Assembly: GCA_964503315.1 (NCBI GenBank)
Contig: CAZCZL010000005.1
Span: forward strand, 1 to 64,000
Reading direction: 5' to 3'
Length of the DNA: 64,000 nucleotides
Origin: FEB-12 sp964503315
Lineage (GTDB): Bacteria > Zixibacteria > MSB-5A5 > GN15 > FEB-12
The position numbers and the translations under genes were made by a program. Under the pieces are notes generated by a model that did no database searches, was not told where the DNA came from, and worked only from the letters and a program-made list of their open reading frames with translations. Shown piece by piece: positions 51,361 through 60,103 of this stretch. Position 1 is the first letter of the stretch, and each line of letters opens with the position of its first letter.

Positions 51361-52692
51361 ATGAAACAAGTGACCCGACATAATCGCCAAATTTCTCCGC
51401 TATGGCTCCTTCTATTGGCCATGGCGGCTCTGCTGGTCTGCGCCAATCTCGCGGTTGGGTCAACGTTCAAGAAGGTCAATAACTACTCGGTCACCAATCT
51501 TGAGGCGATCGATGATGACCTGTATGTCTGGGCCAACCGCTTCCAGATGCTCGGCGTGGTCAATGGCGATCTTTCCTGTTTTGCCTACACCGCCTCCAAC
51601 TCGGGGGAGATAACCCAATCCGCGAATATGTTCGGCCGCAAGATCACGCATTCCGGCAAGATCGGCGGCGCGTTGCGTGTTTTCGCCCAAGAGATAGATA
51701 TCAGCGGCTATGTGGGACGTTCGGCGCTGCTTTTCGGCAGTGATATAACCGTCGCGCAAGGCGCGGTGATCGAACGGGATCTGAATCTTTTCGGCGCCGA
51801 TGTAATGATCGAAGGCGCGGTGAAAGGAAATCTCAAAGCCGATGCTGGGCGCATCACCCTCACCGGCGTCGTGGCCGGAGATGTTACGCTCAAAGCTGAT
51901 GAGATCACGATCCTTCCACCGGCTGTCATTGTTGGCAAGCTGACCTATACTTCCAAAAATCAAGCGACTATCGATTCGACCAACGGAGTCACTATCTCCG
52001 GCGGAACGACCTGGCTGCTCCCCTCAACTGACGAAGAAAAGAAAGACGAAGAAGAGGACCGCTACACGTCGCTGGTGATCCGCATCTCATCGATCTTCGC
52101 GGCGTTTCTTTTTGGTCTTATCGTTATGCGCCTTTTCCGCCCATATGCCGAAGAATCATTCGCCCAACTGCGCACGCGTTTCTCCGTCGCTATCGCCGCC
52201 GGTATGCTTGGCGTGGTCCTGCTCGTGCTTTGCATTATTGTACTGGTCATCACGCTGGCGACCATGGTAGCCGGGCTGGTCGTTATCTCGACCGAAGCGG
52301 CGCCGTTCGGCGCGTTGATCCTGATCTTCTCGCTCCTGATGATCCCGATCTCCGGATTCCTCTCGGTGACCGGGGCGATCGTATTTTATTCCGGCAAGAT
52401 CGTGGTGGCGCTGGTGATCGGGTACCTGATAATCGGGCGGGTGCGCCAGTTGTCTCAGCCGTTGAGCAAATCGGCGCTGTTTCTCGGCCTTATCCTGGTC
52501 TATGCTCTGTTCGCGATACCGTATGTTGGATTGGTACTCTATATCCTGCTTTCGGTGATCGGCGCGGGTGCGATCATCCTCGGTATCAAACATTGCCGAC
52601 GACCTCTCATCGCGGATGCCGCACCCGAACTTCCGAATAATCCGCCGCCGGTAACGCCGCCGCCGATAGTACCACCCGCTGGTATGGCGTAA
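51361..52692 (+). CDS. Membrane protein with bactofilin-like beta-helix
   Basis: The protein has 443 residues; ATG 51361 has GGAG 3 nt upstream. A signal or anchor helix leads to about 160 residues of short repeating beta strands (I-T-Q-S-A-N-M-F-G-R, I-S-G-Y-V-G-R-S-A-L-L-F-G, I-E-G-A-V-K-G-N-L-K-A-D, L-T-G-V-V-A-G-D-V-T-L-K). This resembles the polymer-forming bactofilin helix. An acidic linker (E-E-K-K-D-E-E-E-D) joins it to four or five transmembrane helices and a proline-rich tail. The beta-helix is probably outside the inner membrane. This membrane-bound version differs from cytosolic bactofilins, and its role is unknown. Confidence 0.8.
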   Translation: MKQVTRHNRQISPLWLLLLAMAALLVCANLAVGSTFKKVNNYSVTNLEAIDDDLYVWANRFQMLGVVNGDLSCFAYTASNSGEITQSANMFGRKITHSGKIGGALRVFAQEIDISGYVGRSALLFGSDITVAQGAVIERDLNLFGADVMIEGAVKGNLKADAGRITLTGVVAGDVTLKADEITILPPAVIVGKLTYTSKNQATIDSTNGVTISGGTTWLLPSTDEEKKDEEEDRYTSLVIRISSIFAAFLFGLIVMRLFRPYAEESFAQLRTRFSVAIAAGMLGVVLLVLCIIVLVITLATMVAGLVVISTEAAPFGALILIFSLLMIPISGFLSVTGAIVFYSGKIVVALVIGYLIIGRVRQLSQPLSKSALFLGLILVYALFAIPYVGLVLYILLSVIGAGAIILGIKHCRRPLIADAAPELPNNPPPVTPPPIVPPAGMA

Positions 52693-52729
52693 GCGATTCC
52701 TGGTTCGGGTCATCGTACGCTCTCGCCCC

Positions 52730-52770
52730 GTCAATCGTGGGCTTTAACACTCCAAGTTTAACGATTGATT
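52730..52770. promoter_or_regulatory. Inverted repeat before the TMEM175-like gene
   Basis: TCAATCG and CGATTGA sit at the ends of a ~40-nt segment. There is no T tract after it, so it may be an operator or an mRNA 3' structure. Confidence 0.35.
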
Positions 52771-52823
52771 TTCACCCTTCGACATGATTTTATTGTGCCA
52801 GTGACAAGAAAGTCAGGGAGCCT

Positions 52824-53408
52824 ATGACCGCAGGAAGACTCGAAGCCTTCTCCGATGGCGTGCTGGCCATCATCATTACCATCATGGTGCTGGAACTGAA
52901 AGTGCCGCATGGCGACAGCCTCTCCTCACTTCGCCCGCTCCTCCCCATCTTTTTGACCTATCTCCTCAGTTTTACCTATATAGGCATCTACTGGAACAAC
53001 CACCACCATCTGCTTAAAGCAGTCAAGCGGGTGACGCCGCGGGTGATGTGGAGCAATCTGCACCTTTTATTCTGGCTGTCGCTGGTGCCGTTCGCAACAG
53101 GGTGGCTTGGCGAAAACCATGGCGGCACCTGGCCGACCATCCTCTATGGAGTCATCATGCTGTGCGCCGGGATCGCCTACATGATCCTGCAATGGTCGAT
53201 CATCTGCCAGCATGGGCATGGTTCAAAACTGGCAGAGACATTCGGGAGCGATCTGAAAGGGAAGATGTCGATCGGCGGGTATGCGCTGGCGATCATGGTG
53301 GCGCCGTTGCAGCAATGGATTTCCGACGGGTTATTTGTCGCGGTCGCACTTGTCTGGTTCATCCCGGATAGACGATTGAAGAAGGTGGTGGAGGAGATAG
53401 AGGGGTAG
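52824..53408 (+). CDS. TMEM175-type potassium channel protein (DUF1211)
   Basis: The protein has 194 residues, six membrane helices. The hallmark R-x3-F-S-D motif lies in the first helix (R-L-E-A-F-S-D-G-V-L-A-I), followed by T-Y-I-G-I-Y-W-N-N-H-H-H after helix 2, as in bacterial TMEM175 tetramers that conduct K+. A GGGAG precedes the ATG. No neighbour suggests a particular stimulus. Bacterial family members normally have one such six-helix repeat, and so does this one. Confidence 0.92.
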   Translation: MTAGRLEAFSDGVLAIIITIMVLELKVPHGDSLSSLRPLLPIFLTYLLSFTYIGIYWNNHHHLLKAVKRVTPRVMWSNLHLLFWLSLVPFATGWLGENHGGTWPTILYGVIMLCAGIAYMILQWSIICQHGHGSKLAETFGSDLKGKMSIGGYALAIMVAPLQQWISDGLFVAVALVWFIPDRRLKKVVEEIEG

Positions 53409-53446
53409 GGGGCTGCGACTCTGCGCCAATTGCGCCGACTGAAAAC

Positions 53447-53998
53447 ATGAGCCACAAATCGTCGCCAATTCGCGTTGCGGTTACGGGTGGTCCCGGCGCG
53501 GGGAAAACTACGCTGCTTGAAGGGCTCAGACAGCGAGGCTACGCCATACTACCGGAAGTTGCGCGAGCCATCATCGCGGAGCGTAAAGCGCGTGGTCTGC
53601 CTCCCAGACCATCGCAGGTTGAATTCGCCAGGGCGATCTTTGAACGGGATATTTCCCAGTATGAGGCGACTCGTGCGCATGAGGGCGCGATCTTTTTCGA
53701 TCGGAGTTTGCTTGATTCGCTTGGTATGATGACCGAGTCAGGTCAATTGACCGAGACGGAAACGCGAAAGCTCATTGCCCAGTATCGTTATCATTCTACC
53801 GCATTCATACTGCCCCCCTGGCGCGAGATCTACCATACGGACTCAGAACGGGATCAGACGTACGAAGACGCCGTGCGCGTTTATGAGGGCCTTCGGAAAT
53901 GGTACACTCGTTGCGGATATGACCTGAAGGAAGTTCCCAGAGGGACGATTGTTGATCGCTGTGACTTTGTTTTGGAAAATCTTGCAGAGCACCGGTAG
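53447..53998 (+). CDS. AAA_28-type P-loop ATPase
   Basis: The protein has 183 residues, small and soluble. The P-loop G-G-P-G-A-G-K-T-T (about 14-22) is near the start, a Walker-B-like F-F-D-R-S-L-L-D is at about residue 83, and Y-R-Y-H-S-T-A-F-I-L-P-P-W follows. It matches the AAA_28 group of NTP-binding proteins related to nucleotide kinases. The biochemical role is unknown. The gap to the preceding channel gene is only 38 nt, but no Shine-Dalgarno is obvious. Confidence 0.85.
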   Translation: MSHKSSPIRVAVTGGPGAGKTTLLEGLRQRGYAILPEVARAIIAERKARGLPPRPSQVEFARAIFERDISQYEATRAHEGAIFFDRSLLDSLGMMTESGQLTETETRKLIAQYRYHSTAFILPPWREIYHTDSERDQTYEDAVRVYEGLRKWYTRCGYDLKEVPRGTIVDRCDFVLENLAEHR

Positions 53999-54067
53999 TG
54001 CTTGATCGCAGCCTATATATGGGAAATCAGATGTTCTGATGATTCTTGCCCAGCGAGCAGAAATCTT

Positions 54068-54140
54068 TGACCCCAACGGGAGTCGAACCCGTGTTACCGC
54101 CGTGAAAGGGCAGTGTCCTAGGCCACTAGACGATGGGGTC
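54068..54140 (-). tRNA. tRNA-Glu (anticodon TTC)
   Basis: A 73-nt cloverleaf on the minus strand. The acceptor stem GACCCCA pairs with TGGGGTC, the anticodon stem CTGCC/GGCGG holds the loop CTTTCAC (anticodon TTC), and the T arm is ACGGG-TTCGACT-CCCGT. The discriminator base is A. The 3' CCA is not encoded and must be added after transcription. A weak ATCAG/CTGAT hairpin lies about 35 nt downstream. Confidence 0.97.
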
Positions 54141-54166
54141 ATCGAACGAAGCTTTTGGAGACCCGT

Positions 54167-54194
54167 AGTATATAGGTTTTGACCCGACTGTCAA
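54167..54194 (-). promoter_or_regulatory. Promoter of tRNA-Glu
   Basis: On the minus strand, perfect TTGACA, 16 nt, TATACT (five of six). It places transcription start about 20 nt before the mature tRNA. Confidence 0.75.
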
Positions 54195-54206
54195 GCCAAC
54201 TTCCGT

Positions 54207-54252
54207 CTCCTCATCCGGCACTTCGTGCCACCTTCTCCCCAAGGGAGAAGGG
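54207..54252 (+). repeat. Dispersed CCCTCACCC-type repeat, copy C
   Basis: Begins CTCCTCATCCGGCAC, holds the hairpin GGCAC-TTC-GTGCC and ends CCTTCTCCCC/AAGGGAGAAGGG. It has the same layout as copies A, B and D. Confidence 0.65.
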
Positions 54253-54307
54253 AAGCTGACAAGGAGTCTCCAGCGCTCTTTTCCCCTTTCCCGGCCCTCT
54301 CCCCCGT

Positions 54308-54739
54308 CTACCGTATCGCCATGGTAATCAAGACGTTCGCGAATTCTTTCTCTACCCCATCCTGAATGCCATAGACCCTCCCACCGGTGAAACTGAGCCT
54401 CTCCCCCGGCTTGATCACCCACCCCTCCGCCTGAATCGGGTCGGCGTCGGCCGGCCGGAGTAATTGCACCGAGAAGTTGACGGAGATGATCTCCTGGCCG
54501 GGGGACATTAGGCTATACGCCGCCAGCCCGGCCATTTGATCGACCAGCCCGATCACCGCGCCGGCGTGCAACGCGCCATGCTGCTGCATCAGGTCGAGTC
54601 GTCGGGGAATGCGGCCATGCACTCGCCCCGGCTCGATCTGGTCGAGTTCGATCCCCAGGAACGCCGAAAACGGCATCCGGCTGTTCAGTTCGCGGACGGC
54701 CGCTTCGAAATCCGGCCGACGCGGTTCAAACTGCCCCAT
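54308..54739 (-). CDS. PaaI-type hotdog thioesterase
   Basis: The protein has 143 residues. The single hotdog domain has H-G-A-L-H-A-G-A-V-I-G-L-V-D-Q-M-A-G, in which the Asp after the helix is the usual catalytic residue, and S-V-N-F-S-V-Q-L-L-R-P. Such enzymes cleave acyl- or aryl-CoA thioesters. GGGAG lies 5 nt before the ATG. The gene is divergent from the histidine kinase gene with only 58 bp between them. Confidence 0.88.
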   Translation of the reverse strand: MGQFEPRRPDFEAAVRELNSRMPFSAFLGIELDQIEPGRVHGRIPRRLDLMQQHGALHAGAVIGLVDQMAGLAAYSLMSPGQEIISVNFSVQLLRPADADPIQAEGWVIKPGERLSFTGGRVYGIQDGVEKEFANVLITMAIR

Positions 54740-54762
54740 ATCTGCTCCCGTCTGTTGTTAGA

Positions 54763-54791
54763 TTGACACTGTAAGGCTGCACCCTCATAAT
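54763..54791 (+). promoter_or_regulatory. Promoter producing a leaderless kinase mRNA
   Basis: Perfect TTGACA, 17 nt, CATAAT (five of six). The -10 ends 6 nt before the ATG at 54798, so transcription should begin at the start codon itself. Confidence 0.65.
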
Positions 54792-54797
54792 AACAGA

Positions 54798-56129
54798 ATG
54801 CAGCTCGGCTCGAAACGATTTCTCGCTCTCGCCCTCTTCACTACCCTGCTTATCATCCTGGTGAACTTTGCCTGGTGGTCGTATTACCAGCGGACCGAGA
54901 AGTTGCTGGAACATCAACTGAGCCGACGGCTCCAGTCTATCGCCCAGTCATTCGCCAAGACTATGCCGACCTCGCTTGTCGACAGCCTGCCGTTTGCCTC
55001 GGTCGACCAGTACAGACAGGTATTGCGCCTGCTGAATGATATACGAACCGCCGACTCGCTGGCGGAGATATTTATTCTCGACGACCGGTATGAGTATATC
55101 GCGACCAGTTCTCCCGAGGCGGACAGCATCTATTTTCTGGCCGGGATGAACGGATCGTACATTGATTCACTCTTCTTTTCGATGACCCCACACGCGATCG
55201 TCACCCCCGCCTATCAGACCGGGAGTCTTTATCTAAAATCGGCGTTTGCGCCGCTTCTGGGTGAGGATTCCTCGGTGGTGGCGGTGGTGGGAGTGGAAGC
55301 GAATGTCGATTATTTTGATGACCTCTCGCTCTTGCGCCGGAATCTGCTCTATGCGACTGGAGTGTCGACTGTGGGGGGACTCATTCTCGGGATTCTCTTC
55401 CTGGCTCTCCAACAACGATTAAACAAAGCGGAGCAGCAGCTTTTCCTTGGGCAGACGCATGCGTATCTCGGGCGTATGGTGGCGGTCGTTTCGCATGAAC
55501 TGAAAAACCCGCTGATGATCATCCGCGGCTCGGCCGAGCGAATACGGAAAAAAACGGGAGCGGAGGAAGCCTCGTTTATCCTTGAAGAGACCGACCGGCT
55601 GAATAATATCGTCAGTGGGTATCTGGCGTTCGCCAAGGCGGAAGGTTCGCTTCTGGTGGGGGAGTCAACCGAATCGTTTGACCTGACCGAATTGCTTACA
55701 TCCGCCGCAAAACATCTTGGAGAACGGTTCGCCGACCAGCAAATCGACTGGAGAGAACAGCCGACATCCGAACCGGTGCTGATAACCGGCTATCGAAGAT
55801 CCCTCCGGCAAGTGATTCTCAATTTGCTCGTGAATGGGGTTGAAGGGTGCCTTGAGGCAGGCAAACCGGTTCGATTGGGAGCGGAGATAGAGCAGAAGAG
55901 CAAGGGCCTGGTCGCAATTCGTGTTACCAATTACGGCACGGAATTGAGCCCGAAAGAGATCCAAAAACTCTTCACGCCATTCCACACGACCAAGCAGACT
56001 GGCTCCGGATTGGGTCTGTATGTCAGTCGTAAATTAGTTGAAGAGATGGGGGGAAAGCTGAATCTTGTAAGCAAGACCGGCAGTGGCGCGGTGAGCGCTA
56101 TCATTGAACTGCCGACCCATTCATCCTGA
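54798..56129 (+). CDS. Membrane sensor histidine kinase
   Basis: The protein has 443 residues. Two membrane helices (about 8-28 and 185-205) flank a periplasmic sensor region of about 150 residues. The kinase core has His233 in V-S-H-E-L-K-N-P-L-M-I-I, the N box N-L-L-V-N-G-V-E-G, and G-S-G-L-G-L-Y-V-S in the ATP lid. No HAMP domain is evident. No Shine-Dalgarno is present, which fits the leaderless promoter. Six nt after its stop begins an NtrC-type regulator, its clear partner. The layout resembles the NtrB-class kinases such as AtoS and ZraS. Confidence 0.95.
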   Translation: MQLGSKRFLALALFTTLLIILVNFAWWSYYQRTEKLLEHQLSRRLQSIAQSFAKTMPTSLVDSLPFASVDQYRQVLRLLNDIRTADSLAEIFILDDRYEYIATSSPEADSIYFLAGMNGSYIDSLFFSMTPHAIVTPAYQTGSLYLKSAFAPLLGEDSSVVAVVGVEANVDYFDDLSLLRRNLLYATGVSTVGGLILGILFLALQQRLNKAEQQLFLGQTHAYLGRMVAVVSHELKNPLMIIRGSAERIRKKTGAEEASFILEETDRLNNIVSGYLAFAKAEGSLLVGESTESFDLTELLTSAAKHLGERFADQQIDWREQPTSEPVLITGYRRSLRQVILNLLVNGVEGCLEAGKPVRLGAEIEQKSKGLVAIRVTNYGTELSPKEIQKLFTPFHTTKQTGSGLGLYVSRKLVEEMGGKLNLVSKTGSGAVSAIIELPTHSS

Positions 56130-56134
56130 GGAAT

Positions 56135-57463
56135 ATGGCCAGAATATTAGTTGTCGATGACGAACCGAAAATGACGTCGCTGGTCTGCGGCGAACTGGAG
56201 GATGCCGGTCATGCCGTCACCACCACGACCAAGCCATCCGATGCCCTCACCCTGCTGGAACGCCATTCGTTTGATATCGTGATCACCGATCTCTCCATGC
56301 CGGAAGTGTCGGGCATGGTGGTTCTCGAGAAGGCGCTCGAAAAGCCGGGGACCGAGGTGGTGATGATGACCGCCTTCGGGACGGTCGAGACCGCGGTCGC
56401 CGCCATGAAAAAAGGGGCGGCGGATTACCTGCTGAAACCGTTCTCGCTGGATGAACTTACAATTACGGTCGGCAAACTCGTAGAGAAACAGCGTCTCACG
56501 TCGCTGGCTACGCACTTCCAGGAGGAAGCCAGAGTCGAAATGGCCGATACGCTTATCGGCTCCTCCCCCGCGGCAGAGAAAGTCCGAAGGCTGATATCCC
56601 AGGTCGCCACGACCGAGACCACTGTTTTGTTGACCGGACGTTCCGGGACCGGCAAGGAGCTGGCCGCCCGGATGATCCATGACCTCTCCCCCCGCCGCGC
56701 CAAGCCATTTATCGCCGTAAACTGCGCCGCCATTACCGAGACCCTGCTTGAGTCCGAACTCTTCGGCCATGAGAAGGGAGCATTTACCGGCGCGGTTGCC
56801 CGGAAGCGTGGACGGTTCGAACTGGCCGATGGGGGGACCATCTTTCTGGATGAAATTGGTGAGATGTCCGCCCAGATGCAGTCCAAGCTTTTGAGGGTGC
56901 TCGAAGAGCGCCAGTTGGTGCGGGTCGGCGGGGTCGACACCGTGGCGGTTGATGTCCGCATAGTGGCCGCGACCAATCGCGTGCTCAAAGACGATATCCG
57001 GTCCGGGGCGTTTCGGGAGGATCTGTATTTCCGGCTGGCGGTCTTCCCTATCCCGATGCCGAGCCTGGCGGAGCGGGGAGATGACGTTGTGGAATTGGCG
57101 AGCTATTTCCTGGCGCGGCAGCGCTATCCGCATGTTCGACTTGATGCTCCCGTGGCAGAGATGCTCCGGTCGTACGACTGGCCCGGCAATATCCGGGAGC
57201 TTCGGAATGTCCTGGAGCGTGCCACCATTCTGGCCGGCGGCGAGCCGCTGACGGTCGATGATTTCGCGCTGGAGACCGAGGATGCTCCCATTGCGGCGGA
57301 GGGGATGATTCCGCCGGGGTCGGGACTCGAGGATACGGAAAAAAGCATGATCCTCAGTGCGCTCCAGACCGCCAAGGGAAACAAGACTGAAGCGGCCAAG
57401 TTGCTGAAGATAACCCGTCGCCGGCTCTACAGCCGGATGAAGGCGCACGATATCCCATGGTAG
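56135..57463 (+). CDS. Sigma54-dependent NtrC-family response regulator
   Basis: The protein has 442 residues. The receiver domain (1-120) has the acidic pocket V-D-D-E and phosphoacceptor Asp52 in V-I-T-D-L-S-M-P-E. The AAA+ domain (about 135-375) has Walker A G-R-S-G-T-G-K-E, the sigma54 loop G-A-F-T-G-A, and F-L-D-E-I-G-E-M. The C-terminal Fis-type helix-turn-helix includes K-T-E-A-A-K-L-L-K-I-T-R-R-R-L-Y. It should activate RpoN promoters when phosphorylated by the adjacent kinase. Palindromes and a sigma54-like sequence lie just downstream. Confidence 0.96.
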   Translation: MARILVVDDEPKMTSLVCGELEDAGHAVTTTTKPSDALTLLERHSFDIVITDLSMPEVSGMVVLEKALEKPGTEVVMMTAFGTVETAVAAMKKGAADYLLKPFSLDELTITVGKLVEKQRLTSLATHFQEEARVEMADTLIGSSPAAEKVRRLISQVATTETTVLLTGRSGTGKELAARMIHDLSPRRAKPFIAVNCAAITETLLESELFGHEKGAFTGAVARKRGRFELADGGTIFLDEIGEMSAQMQSKLLRVLEERQLVRVGGVDTVAVDVRIVAATNRVLKDDIRSGAFREDLYFRLAVFPIPMPSLAERGDDVVELASYFLARQRYPHVRLDAPVAEMLRSYDWPGNIRELRNVLERATILAGGEPLTVDDFALETEDAPIAAEGMIPPGSGLEDTEKSMILSALQTAKGNKTEAAKLLKITRRRLYSRMKAHDIPW

Positions 57464-57484
57464 CCACGTAAATGGTAGGTGAGC

Positions 57485-57515
57485 GTTCCGGGACGGAACC
57501 TGTACCGGCCGGTAC
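57485..57515. promoter_or_regulatory. Two adjacent palindromes, possible regulator sites
   Basis: GTTCC-GGGAC-GGAAC (57485-57499) and the perfect 14-nt palindrome GTACCGGCCGGTAC (57502-57515) lie back to back between the NtrC-type gene and the 57635 gene. They could be enhancer sites for that activator or an mRNA hairpin. There is no T tract. Confidence 0.4.
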
Positions 57516-57590
57516 ATAACGAGGAGTTTCTGTTCACAACACAGCGTCGCGGTTGGATATGAGACAACAACTTAGCATGGTTATGCGGAA

Positions 57591-57606
57591 CGGCACAGCG
57601 ATTGAT
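57591..57606 (+). promoter_or_regulatory. Sigma54-like -24/-12 element
   Basis: CGGCAC-N5-TTGAT compared with the consensus TGGCAC-N5-TTGCA. The -24 GG is kept but the -12 GC is GA, a significant mismatch. It lies about 80 nt downstream of the palindromes and about 30 nt before the ATG at 57635. Confidence 0.3.
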
Positions 57607-57634
57607 GGTAAGGGAGTTGAAAGAGAGATATGCT

Positions 57635-58666
57635 ATGCGTAAGATACTCCCATACATCCTAATCGCGCTGGCGCTGCTGATCGGACAAGGACTACTGGCG
57701 CAGTCCGGGGTTCTGCGAGACAAGGTCCAGGAAGAACTCGACCGGACCGACCAATTGATCGCTCAGGCCGAGGAGCAGTTGCAATCGATGGAGAACCCGG
57801 CTGGCCTGGCATTTCTGGAGCAGGCCAAAGTGACGCAGCAGCAGGCCAAAGATCTATTTGCCGGCAATCAGTTTGTCGAAGCGCGCCGCATGACATTGCT
57901 GGCACGGGATCTCTTGCGCAAGGCGCTCCGAACCAATCGTGCCACGGAGCTTGGATCCGACCAGGCCCTCCGTAAACTTGAGCAGGCCGAAGATAAATTG
58001 GAGCGGGCGCGCGAGCTGCTTGCGGAGAGTGAAAATCAGCCGTCGACCGCTCTCTTGGATGTCGCCACTGACAATCTGAAGAGAGCCTGGGATTTTTATA
58101 CCGCCGGTAAGTTCATCCCGGCGATAAAGCTGGCGGAGCAGGTTGAGAAGACCGCAGATCGAATACTGAGCCGCGGCGGTTCAGGGTCGTCCGCCAACTA
58201 TCAGCGACGACTTGAGTCCGTACGTGACGCTATAGACAAAGCTGGCGAAGTTGTGGAGGGGTGCCAGATGGAAGAGGGAAGATCGCTGCTTGATCAGGCA
58301 GTAAAGGCTCTTGAATCGGCCGAGCAACTGGCAGATAAAGGCCAGACGAGGGCGGCGCTTCAAATGCTCCAGAAAGCCAAAGTCTTTGCCGCACGAGCAA
58401 TGCGCGCTTGCGAAACAGGGGATGAGAATCTGGCCGCTCGTTACCAGCGCCTGCTGGGTCTGGCCGATCAACTGAATGAACAGAGCCAGTCCCTGAGTGG
58501 CGACAATAGAGAAGCAGTGGACCTGTTACTGACTAAAGCATACGAGCAGCTTGAGATCGCCAGGACGGCGATCGATGCCGCCGATGTCGCCAAGGCGACC
58601 CCGGCGCTCCAGGCGGCAAACCTGGCGATTCGCCAGGCCGAAGAGATTATTCTGGAGAGCAATTAG
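57635..58666 (+). CDS. Exported all-helical repeat protein
   Basis: The protein has 343 residues. ATG 57635 begins the signal peptide (M-R-K-I-L-P-Y, ending L-L-A-Q-S-G); an in-frame start 11 codons upstream lacks it. The mature protein is almost entirely alpha-helical and rich in Ala, Gln, Glu and Leu. Recurrent segments resemble degenerate TPR or coiled-coil hairpins (F-L-E-Q-A-K-V, A-R-R-M-T-L-L-A-R-D-L-L, A-L-Q-M-L-Q-K-A-K). I do not recognise a family. It follows a two-component system and precedes a predicted outer-membrane barrel by 20 nt, so the pair probably acts together in the envelope. Confidence 0.75.
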   Translation: MRKILPYILIALALLIGQGLLAQSGVLRDKVQEELDRTDQLIAQAEEQLQSMENPAGLAFLEQAKVTQQQAKDLFAGNQFVEARRMTLLARDLLRKALRTNRATELGSDQALRKLEQAEDKLERARELLAESENQPSTALLDVATDNLKRAWDFYTAGKFIPAIKLAEQVEKTADRILSRGGSGSSANYQRRLESVRDAIDKAGEVVEGCQMEEGRSLLDQAVKALESAEQLADKGQTRAALQMLQKAKVFAARAMRACETGDENLAARYQRLLGLADQLNEQSQSLSGDNREAVDLLLTKAYEQLEIARTAIDAADVAKATPALQAANLAIRQAEEIILESN

Positions 58667-58686
58667 CATCTAAAGGAACATAGGAT

Positions 58687-59955
58687 TTGTTCAGACGCTA
58701 TGTCGCGGTAGTCCTGGTTCTGATAACCATAGCCGGTCGGGTCGATGCTGAGCATCGACCGTTTGCGTTCAAGGCAGGCATCGGCTACGATTACCTCTCT
58801 CAACGCTATTTCCTCGATTCATTGGCAGTCTCCGGCCCGGATACCGTCCTGACCCGCTTTGCTCTGTCCAGCGAATATCTCAATGACCTCAAAGGGAGCA
58901 TGGAGTTGGCGTACCGCTACGCTGGAACCAATAAGTTTGACCTTGCGACCCGGCTCGACCAGACGAAAGACATTACCCGCGTGAAGGTTACGTCGAATTG
59001 GCAGGCTCTCGCCAGCCTATTCGCCTTGCGCTGGCGGAACCAAGTCGATTGGCGACATCAGTTTGACGATAGTAGTTCGACTCTGGGCAGCTATGCCACC
59101 GCGCTCAGCAATCTGAAAGTCCGACGACCCGTTACTGGCTCCACGACGCTCTGGGGGCAGGCCCAGGGCGAGTTGACCGACTTCTATGGTGATATTGGGA
59201 CAGGGTACGATTTCTACAGGGTCTGGGGGAAACTGGGATTGGAAAAGGCATTCGGCTATTCCTCCCTACTCTCAATGAACGGCTTTATCATCGATCGCGA
59301 GGTATCAGACTCGACCACGCTCAATTACCGGGCGTATGGCGTCGAGGGGTCGTTTTCCGGCCTGCTCTCGCGGCTTCAGATCGATCTGCTGACCCGCTGG
59401 GAGAAGCGGGATTACAACCGCTCCGGCAGCGATGATGATTACTCCCGGTTTGAACTGGACTCCCGGAGCAGGGTTGACCTCGGACGCGGCTACTTCTCAG
59501 GTCAGTTGCTGGAGCTAGAGACTACTTCCTACGACCCTTCTGACCCACTCAATGTCGACTACAGCCGGATCCGCTGGAATGCCACGATCGGACTGACCCT
59601 TGGAAGTCTTGAACTGGCGGCAGGGCCGGACTGGGAGCTTCTCAATCAGGCGGCAGGGTCGGACAGCACGACTGAGGAGTATCGGGAGGCTGCCGGGCTC
59701 CTGGAGCTGAATTTGGTGACCACTCGTGGACTGTTCCTATCGGCCGAAAACCGGCTCGGCAAACGAACTCTCGACCACCCCAGTGAATACCAGTCAGACT
59801 TTAGCTTCTATGAGCTGACCCTACTGGGGAATTGTCTCCTGTGGAAGCATGTCGATGTGAACCTTCTGCTTTCGTCCACCTGGGAATGGCACGACCTGGA
59901 GTCCGAGGATAACCGGGCTGTACTGGTATCCGCCGGCATCTCCTATCGGTTGTAG
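58687..59955 (+). CDS. Predicted outer-membrane beta-barrel protein
   Basis: The protein has 422 residues. TTG start, with AAAGGA upstream and a signal peptide ending in R-V-D-A. The mature chain shows alternating amphipathic strands with many Tyr and Trp (for example L-A-S-L-F-A-L-R-W-R-N-Q-V-D-W-R) and ends in S-A-G-I-S-Y-R-L, an aromatic-rich final strand expected for a barrel recognised by the BAM machinery. No known family is evident. It is translated just after the helical exported protein. No terminator is visible after it. Confidence 0.72.
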   Translation: MFRRYVAVVLVLITIAGRVDAEHRPFAFKAGIGYDYLSQRYFLDSLAVSGPDTVLTRFALSSEYLNDLKGSMELAYRYAGTNKFDLATRLDQTKDITRVKVTSNWQALASLFALRWRNQVDWRHQFDDSSSTLGSYATALSNLKVRRPVTGSTTLWGQAQGELTDFYGDIGTGYDFYRVWGKLGLEKAFGYSSLLSMNGFIIDREVSDSTTLNYRAYGVEGSFSGLLSRLQIDLLTRWEKRDYNRSGSDDDYSRFELDSRSRVDLGRGYFSGQLLELETTSYDPSDPLNVDYSRIRWNATIGLTLGSLELAAGPDWELLNQAAGSDSTTEEYREAAGLLELNLVTTRGLFLSAENRLGKRTLDHPSEYQSDFSFYELTLLGNCLLWKHVDVNLLLSSTWEWHDLESEDNRAVLVSAGISYRL

Positions 59956-60045
59956 CGCTCCATTCGCTTCCGTATTCTGACGTACTCCGCCAGATTCAAA
60001 GGTTGGTTTACCTCATTGCACGAGGCGGTCCTTAATTGGGGTTGT

Positions 60046-60063
60046 TTGTGAATTGCATCACAA
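60046..60063. promoter_or_regulatory. CRP-like palindrome 1
   Basis: TTGTGA-ATTGCA-TCACAA, a perfect 18-nt inverted repeat matching the CRP core TGTGA-N6-TCACA. Confidence 0.6.
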
Positions 60064-60103
60064 TCAGTCAGGGCCGGAGCAGGGTGGGTTCGCCGACGGA
60101 GTA

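Noticed and set aside
56147..57517. Minus-strand open frame of 456 codons opposite the NtrC-type gene
   Set aside because: It mirrors a highly conserved regulator gene, and its translation has no recognisable domain.
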